From NCBI GenBank assembly GCA_033809415.1, contig JAPXLT010000069.1, forward strand, positions 1 to 17,740: 17,740 nt of DNA, in the 5' to 3' direction. Under the pieces are notes generated by a model that was given only the letters and a program-made list of their open reading frames with translations, ran no database searches and was not told where the DNA came from. A program made the translations under genes and the position numbers. This document shows, in pieces, positions 15,113-17,740 of the stretch; positions within the stretch are counted from its first letter, which is position 1, and each line of letters begins with the position of its first letter. This DNA is from JAQVUB01 sp033809415. Lineage in GTDB: Bacteria; Verrucomicrobiota; Lentisphaeria; Oligosphaerales; Oligosphaeraceae.

Positions 15113-16114
15113 TCAATTTGCCTTGCGGTTTTCGAGATATTCATCCATGCGTTCATTGGCTGGCCATGGATGATCCTTCGGGCATCGTGCGATTTCCCTG
15201 GCGAGTCCATCGTAGAGCTTGGTCAGGCTGTCTTGTGTCATGCCGGTGGCTTGCAGGACTTTCGAGTTGTCCATGATGCGGTCGAAGAGGCGGTCATATT
15301 CCAGCTGCCAGCTGAGATAAGGACGATAGGGGTCTGGCGAAAGGATGCGGATGTAGTCTTTTTTGTCAACCCATACCGCTTCGAGCTTGCAGATATCTTT
15401 GTAATAATCGGCGATTTCGCCCCAGGAACGATGTTCGGCGGTGGCGACCGTAAATGTTTCCCCCAGGGCTTTTCCATTGAAGAGGAGACCTGCAATCATT
15501 TGTGCGACATCGCCGGCCCAGCTCATTGTGGCTCGGATGTTTCTGGCCTGCTCCGGAAGAACAACCGCTTTTCCGGCAAATGCGCGACCAACGGTGTTTG
15601 GCGCCTCGAGAGTCACCAGTTGATAGCGCATCAGCGAGTAAGTGATGGCCGGGCGGATAATTGTCCAGTTCTTCTCCGCAAAACTATGCATGATATTTTC
15701 GCCGCGCGCCTTATAGATGCAGTAGTCGTCCGAGTTTCGCAAAAGCACATCTTCCGAGCTATCGATAAGGCGCGGCGAGGTTTCTTTGACCGGGTGTTCC
15801 TTGTTGTCATAAATTCGGTAGCTCGAAAGATAGATGTAATGCCCGGTATTATTGACCAGCATTGGCAGGCGGCAAGCCAGCTCGGCGGTCGGATAGACCA
15901 TGAAGTCAACGATGCCATCATAGTTGTTTTTCAGCAAATCCGGCAGCGTGTCACCTTCCTTGACATTGGCCGTGATATGCCGGACATTCGAGGGCAGCGG
16001 AGCGGTCATGTCATCAAAAGCCACGGAGTCAATCTGATAGCCCTCCCGAGCCAGCAGCGGAACCAGATATTGCCCCATTGCACCGGTCGAGCCAAGTACA
16101 AGCACCTTCTTCAT
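15113..16114 (-). CDS. NAD(P)-dependent epimerase/dehydratase (extended SDR-like)
   Basis: A 333-aa Rossmann-fold protein. The N-terminus MKKVLVLGSTGAMGQYL carries the dinucleotide motif GxxGxxG (G8, G11, G14). The active-site YxxxK appears as YCIYK, preceded by YIYLSSYRIYD, where the Ser-rich strand is expected. The C-terminal half fits the substrate-binding domain of sugar-nucleotide epimerase/reductase-like proteins. It is predicted cytoplasmic, acting on a sugar, sugar-nucleotide or sugar-acid; the substrate is not determinable. The start at 16114 has AAAGGA about ten bases upstream and begins directly at the Rossmann strand; the upstream in-frame 52 codons are repeat DNA. It lies 142 bp downstream of the isomerase gene on the same strand, with an inverted repeat in between. 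A run of nine G (15103-15111) lies just past the stop. Confidence 0.85.
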   Translation of the reverse strand: MKKVLVLGSTGAMGQYLVPLLAREGYQIDSVAFDDMTAPLPSNVRHITANVKEGDTLPDLLKNNYDGIVDFMVYPTAELACRLPMLVNNTGHYIYLSSYRIYDNKEHPVKETSPRLIDSSEDVLLRNSDDYCIYKARGENIMHSFAEKNWTIIRPAITYSLMRYQLVTLEAPNTVGRAFAGKAVVLPEQARNIRATMSWAGDVAQMIAGLLFNGKALGETFTVATAEHRSWGEIADYYKDICKLEAVWVDKKDYIRILSPDPYRPYLSWQLEYDRLFDRIMDNSKVLQATGMTQDSLTKLYDGLAREIARCPKDHPWPANERMDEYLENRKAN

Positions 16115-16180
16115 CAATTGAAAATCCTTTCTCTTTCCATGTAAATCATCAAAACTTATTATGACCCCATCCAAAAAGGA

Positions 16181-16243
16181 TTTTTTACCACGGAACACAC
16201 GAAAAAATTTTCGTGTTTTTTCGTGCCTTTCGTGGTTAAAAAA
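16181..16243. repeat. 'ttaaccacgaaa' inverted repeat between isomerase and epimerase genes
   Basis: Left arm ttttttaccacggaacacacgaaaa (16181-16205), written here only to show pairing with the right arm ending cgtggttaaaaaaa (to 16243). The stem is long and imperfect with homopolymer T and A ends, so it could terminate transcription in either direction. It begins only 14 bp past the isomerase stop codon and may separate or attenuate the downstream epimerase gene. tccaaaaagg flanks it at 16170-16179. Confidence 0.8.
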
Positions 16244-16256
16244 ATCGGTGCCGTCT

Positions 16257-17054
16257 CTACATGGCGGCAATTTTGCGCATGGTTTTTGCGGTGTCGGCGA
16301 AGGAGGCCAGGTTTTGGGCGACTTCGCTGACCAGCGGTCCCTTGTATCCGGCTGTGCGCAGTTCCTTCATGACGACCGGGAAATTGACTTCGCCCTCGAG
16401 CAATGCGGTCCACTGCCCATTGAGTGCGTTTCCTTTCCAGTCTTTCAGATGGACATGCAGGATGCGCTTGCCCAGTGCTCGTACCCAGTGTTGCGGATAT
16501 TGAAAGACGGCCATATTGCCTGGATCAAAATAGAAGCCGATCAAGGGGCTGCCGACACTATCGAGGAAATTCCGCATCTCGAGCGGGCTGAACAGGAATC
16601 CGTTCCAGACAAATTCGACGGCAAAGGCGACTCCGAGTTTTTCGGCGGTCGGTACAAGTTTTTTCAGTGCTGCAATGGCATTGTTATAAGCGTCTTCATA
16701 GTATAGTTCAGGAGAGAGCCTTCCGAGGGTGTGCAGACAGACTTTTGCGCCCAGCTTGGCGGCGCATTCGAGGCCGTGGGTTGCTTCTGCAATACCGTCG
16801 GTCTGAGCCTTTCCGTCGGCAAGCAGGTTGCCGGCTTTGGCACCGATGGTCAGAGACGTGATCGGGGTTCCGGTTTGTGCAGCCAGTTTGCGGTATTCTT
16901 CGAGTTGCTTGTCACCAGTCTGGTAATTAAGCGGGGCATCTTCGGCGGGACGCAGCGAGAGTTCGACCTCATCATAGCCGGCCTTTTTTGCCTGCTCGAG
17001 CAGTTCCGGAATCGTCAGCGTGCCAGTAATCAATTGAGAAAGGGAAATGTTCAT
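16257..17054 (-). CDS. Sugar phosphate isomerase/epimerase (xylose isomerase-like TIM barrel)
   Basis: A 265-aa protein of the AP-endonuclease-2/xylose isomerase-like TIM-barrel superfamily, which includes hydroxypyruvate isomerase, tagatose/psicose 3-epimerase and inosose isomerases. Expected metal and catalytic ligands are in order: Glu147 (AFAVEFVW), Asp177 (FYFDPGN), His202 (HVHLKD) and Glu244 (LVSEV). The start at ATG 17054 is supported by AGGAG six bases upstream; a TTG one codon earlier is too close to it. The gene is divergent from the Gfo/Idh/MocA gene at the window end, a common pairing in inositol or sugar-acid degradation. The leader contains nested palindromes (17074-17160), suggesting operator or RNA-level control. 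The precise sugar is unknown. Confidence 0.9.
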   Translation of the reverse strand: MNISLSQLITGTLTIPELLEQAKKAGYDEVELSLRPAEDAPLNYQTGDKQLEEYRKLAAQTGTPITSLTIGAKAGNLLADGKAQTDGIAEATHGLECAAKLGAKVCLHTLGRLSPELYYEDAYNNAIAALKKLVPTAEKLGVAFAVEFVWNGFLFSPLEMRNFLDSVGSPLIGFYFDPGNMAVFQYPQHWVRALGKRILHVHLKDWKGNALNGQWTALLEGEVNFPVVMKELRTAGYKGPLVSEVAQNLASFADTAKTMRKIAAM

Positions 17055-17060
17055 CAAGGA

Positions 17061-17065
17061 CTCCT
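17061..17065 (-). promoter_or_regulatory. Shine-Dalgarno of the isomerase gene
   Basis: AGGAG on the minus strand, six bases upstream of ATG 17054. This favours ATG 17054 over the TTG at 17057, which would leave only three bases. Confidence 0.75.
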
Positions 17066-17073
17066 AATAAAAT

Positions 17074-17160
17074 GTGTATATCGAGGGAACCGGAAACTGC
17101 CGGTTGCATAATTAAAGAATATACACCTTCCAAGAAGATATGGAAGTCCTTCGACGGAAG
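17074..17160. promoter_or_regulatory. Nested palindromes in the isomerase leader
   Basis: GTGTATAT (17074-17081) pairs with ATATACAC (17119-17126). Inside it AACCGG-aaactg-CCGGTT (17088-17105) is a perfect 6-6-6 inverted repeat. Next to it CTTCCA-N8-TGGAAG (17127-17146) is a third, followed by overlapping CTTC/GAAG repeats to 17160. All lie just upstream of the minus-strand isomerase gene. They may be stacked operators (the CCGG-centred one has a LacI-like look) or a structured 5' leader. Confidence 0.5.
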
Positions 17161-17195
17161 AAATGACGAGAAAGAAAAGAAAGGTAACGGGTTAG

Positions 17196-17229
17196 TCTTC
17201 TGTAGTGCGTAGTGCGGGTCAGGCGTGGT
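17196..17229 (+). repeat. Repeat left end with tcttctgta and gtgcgtagtgcg
   Basis: tcttctgta (17196-17204) is the exact reverse complement of tacagaaga (17425-17433), so the whole repeat block 17196-17433 has 9-bp inverted ends. gtgcgtagtgcg follows at 17205-17216, the 12-mer shared with 7469-7480 and, inverted, with 152-177. Confidence 0.65.
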
Positions 17230-17280
17230 GGACAGTGTGGACAGCGTGGACAGTGTGGACAGTGTGGACAGTGTGGACAG
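17226..17280. repeat. Nonamer tandem array (gtgtggaca)
   Basis: About six tandem copies of gtgtggaca (one with gtg changed to gcg), forming the outer end of dispersed repeat copy 2. Copy 1 (7591-7610) has only about two degenerate units, so the array length differs between copies. Read on the minus strand, it encodes Ser-Thr-Leu repeats, a by-product of the 9-bp period. Confidence 0.9.
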
Positions 17281-17441
17281 GACAAGCCCCCCCCCGCACC
17301 CCACGACAGTCAGAATAATCACAATCGGGACGGTTGCGCTACTTTTTAAATCTGCGCCCCCTGCACCCGTTCCCAACGCACTACGCACCACGCACTACGC
17401 ACTCCATTCCTCTGAACCCTGTATTACAGAAGAGGCATTAC
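17230..17441 (-). repeat. Dispersed repeat, copy 2 (inverted relative to 7432-7610)
   Basis: The reverse complement aligns with 7432-7610 from gtaatgcc through gggttcag, gttgggaacggg, tttaaaaagtagcgcaac and ctgactgtcgtggggtgcg to ttgtcctgtcca. Differences are mostly transitions, plus one duplicated 14-bp unit (tggtgcgtagtgcg), a run of nine C (17287-17295) and an expanded nonamer array. The minus-strand frame SSATVPIVIILTVVGC is kept. The rest of the 17055-17568 gap, 17442-17555, shows nothing clear beyond a weak TTGAAA at 17461. Confidence 0.85.
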
Positions 17442-17555
17442 AAAGAAAAGAAAAGATGACTTGAAATTGTGTGTGCGGCACTGGAATATAGCATAGGTAT
17501 GGATGATAGTATGCAAATGGAGGTTCTTGTCCGTTTTCAACTCGAAATACTTTAC

Positions 17556-17560
17556 AGGAG
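17556..17560 (+). promoter_or_regulatory. Shine-Dalgarno of the oxidoreductase gene
   Basis: AGGAG eight bases before ATG 17569 supports the start of the truncated last gene. Confidence 0.7.
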
Positions 17561-17568
17561 ACAAAAAG

Positions 17569-17740
17569 ATGAGTGGAATTTTCGATACCGAGCAACGGAT
17601 TCGTCTGGGCATTTGGGGACTGGGGCGCGGCAGCAATTTTATCAATGCGGCCAAGGAACTCAATATTGATGTGGTCGCCGGATGTGATTTTCACGAGGAT
17701 ATGTGGAAGCGCTTCCTGGAATGCTGCCCAGACGCATTTG
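17569..17740 (+). CDS. Gfo/Idh/MocA-family oxidoreductase, N-terminal part (cut by window end)
   Basis: Only 57 codons are in the window, open to the last base. The peptide begins MSGIFDTEQRIRLGIWGLG and continues RGSNFINAAKELNIDVVAGC, then DFHEDMWKRFLE. The strand-loop RLGIWGLGRGSNF with GxGxxx, followed by an acidic/cysteine strand end VVAGCD, is the NAD(P)-binding Rossmann start typical of Gfo/Idh/MocA oxidoreductases (glucose-fructose oxidoreductase, inositol dehydrogenase and relatives). AGGAG lies eight bases upstream. It is divergent from the sugar phosphate isomerase gene across a 514-bp repeat- and palindrome-rich gap, and the pair is a common combination in sugar or cyclitol degradation. 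The rest of the gene, and hence its subfamily, is out of view. Confidence 0.82.
   Translation, partial: MSGIFDTEQRIRLGIWGLGRGSNFINAAKELNIDVVAGCDFHEDMWKRFLECCPDAF

Noticed and set aside
16115..16270. N-terminal 52-residue extension of the epimerase
   Set aside because: It translates the 'ttaaccacgaaa' repeat (NHERHEKTRKFF-type peptide); the Rossmann strand begins at ATG 16114, which has an upstream AAAGGA.
17225..17280. CRISPR array
   Set aside because: The repeats are 9 bp and strictly tandem with no spacers; the same holds for the arrays at 1-150.
16972..17391. Minus-strand 139-codon frame with Ser-Thr-Leu repeats
   Set aside because: The repeat comes from the 9-bp tandem array; the frame joins dispersed repeat DNA to the antisense side of the isomerase leader and has no ribosome site. 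Only the 16-residue hydrophobic stretch conserved with copy 1 is noted as a finding.
17476..17494. Sigma-54 promoter (GGCAC ... GC) before the oxidoreductase gene
   Set aside because: The GG and GC elements are separated by 12 bases instead of the required 10, and the flanking bases match poorly.

Overview
The window looks like a chromosomal segment from a Lentisphaerota (Victivallis/Oligosphaera-like) bacterium, or a close relative in the PVC superphylum. The evidence is two prepilin-like proteins with the near-invariant FTLIELLVVIAIIAILAS N-terminus and a C-terminal H-X9-DG motif, large secreted glycosidase-like proteins next to them, GntR- and AraC-type regulators, and dispersed 'ttaaccacgaaa' and 'atctgcg' repeats common in this part of the tree. 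No rRNA, tRNA, CRISPR array, transposase or phage gene was seen.

Layout. 1-235: short-unit G-rich tandem repeats that run into the 3' end of a secreted 5'-nucleotidase-type metallophosphatase gene (minus strand, to 1717). 1921-2922: an AraC regulator. 2909-7151: a minus-strand operon read as H-X9-DG pseudopilin, then a secreted TIM-barrel glycosidase-like protein of about 870 aa (DUF6259-like), then a small secreted protein; its last gene overlaps the AraC gene tail to tail. 7152-7728: a leader region plus one copy of a dispersed repeat. 7729-9516: typA/bipA, the only clear housekeeping gene. 9825-14779: a plus-strand operon read as GntR/LacI-type regulator, second H-X9-DG pseudopilin, then a 1002-aa secreted DUF4838 protein with a C-terminal CBM9-like domain. 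14780-15112: a repeat-rich spacer. 15113-17054: minus-strand NAD(P)-dependent epimerase/dehydratase and sugar phosphate isomerase/epimerase genes separated by an inverted repeat. 17055-17568: a palindrome-rich leader and a second, inverted copy of the repeat found upstream of typA. 17569-end: the start of a Gfo/Idh/MocA oxidoreductase.

How it fits together (inference). The same module appears twice: a one-component sugar-type regulator, a pseudopilin, and a large secreted carbohydrate-active protein. A reasonable reading is two independently induced polysaccharide-degradation units, each with its own pseudopilin, whose sugar products could be handled by cytoplasmic isomerase/oxidoreductase/epimerase enzymes such as those at the right end. 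The most interesting points are the pilin-glycosidase pairing, the two uncharacterised secreted enzymes, and the dispersed repeat pair at 7432-7610 and 17230-17441. The repeat pair still carries a conserved hydrophobic reading frame and has short tandem arrays attached.
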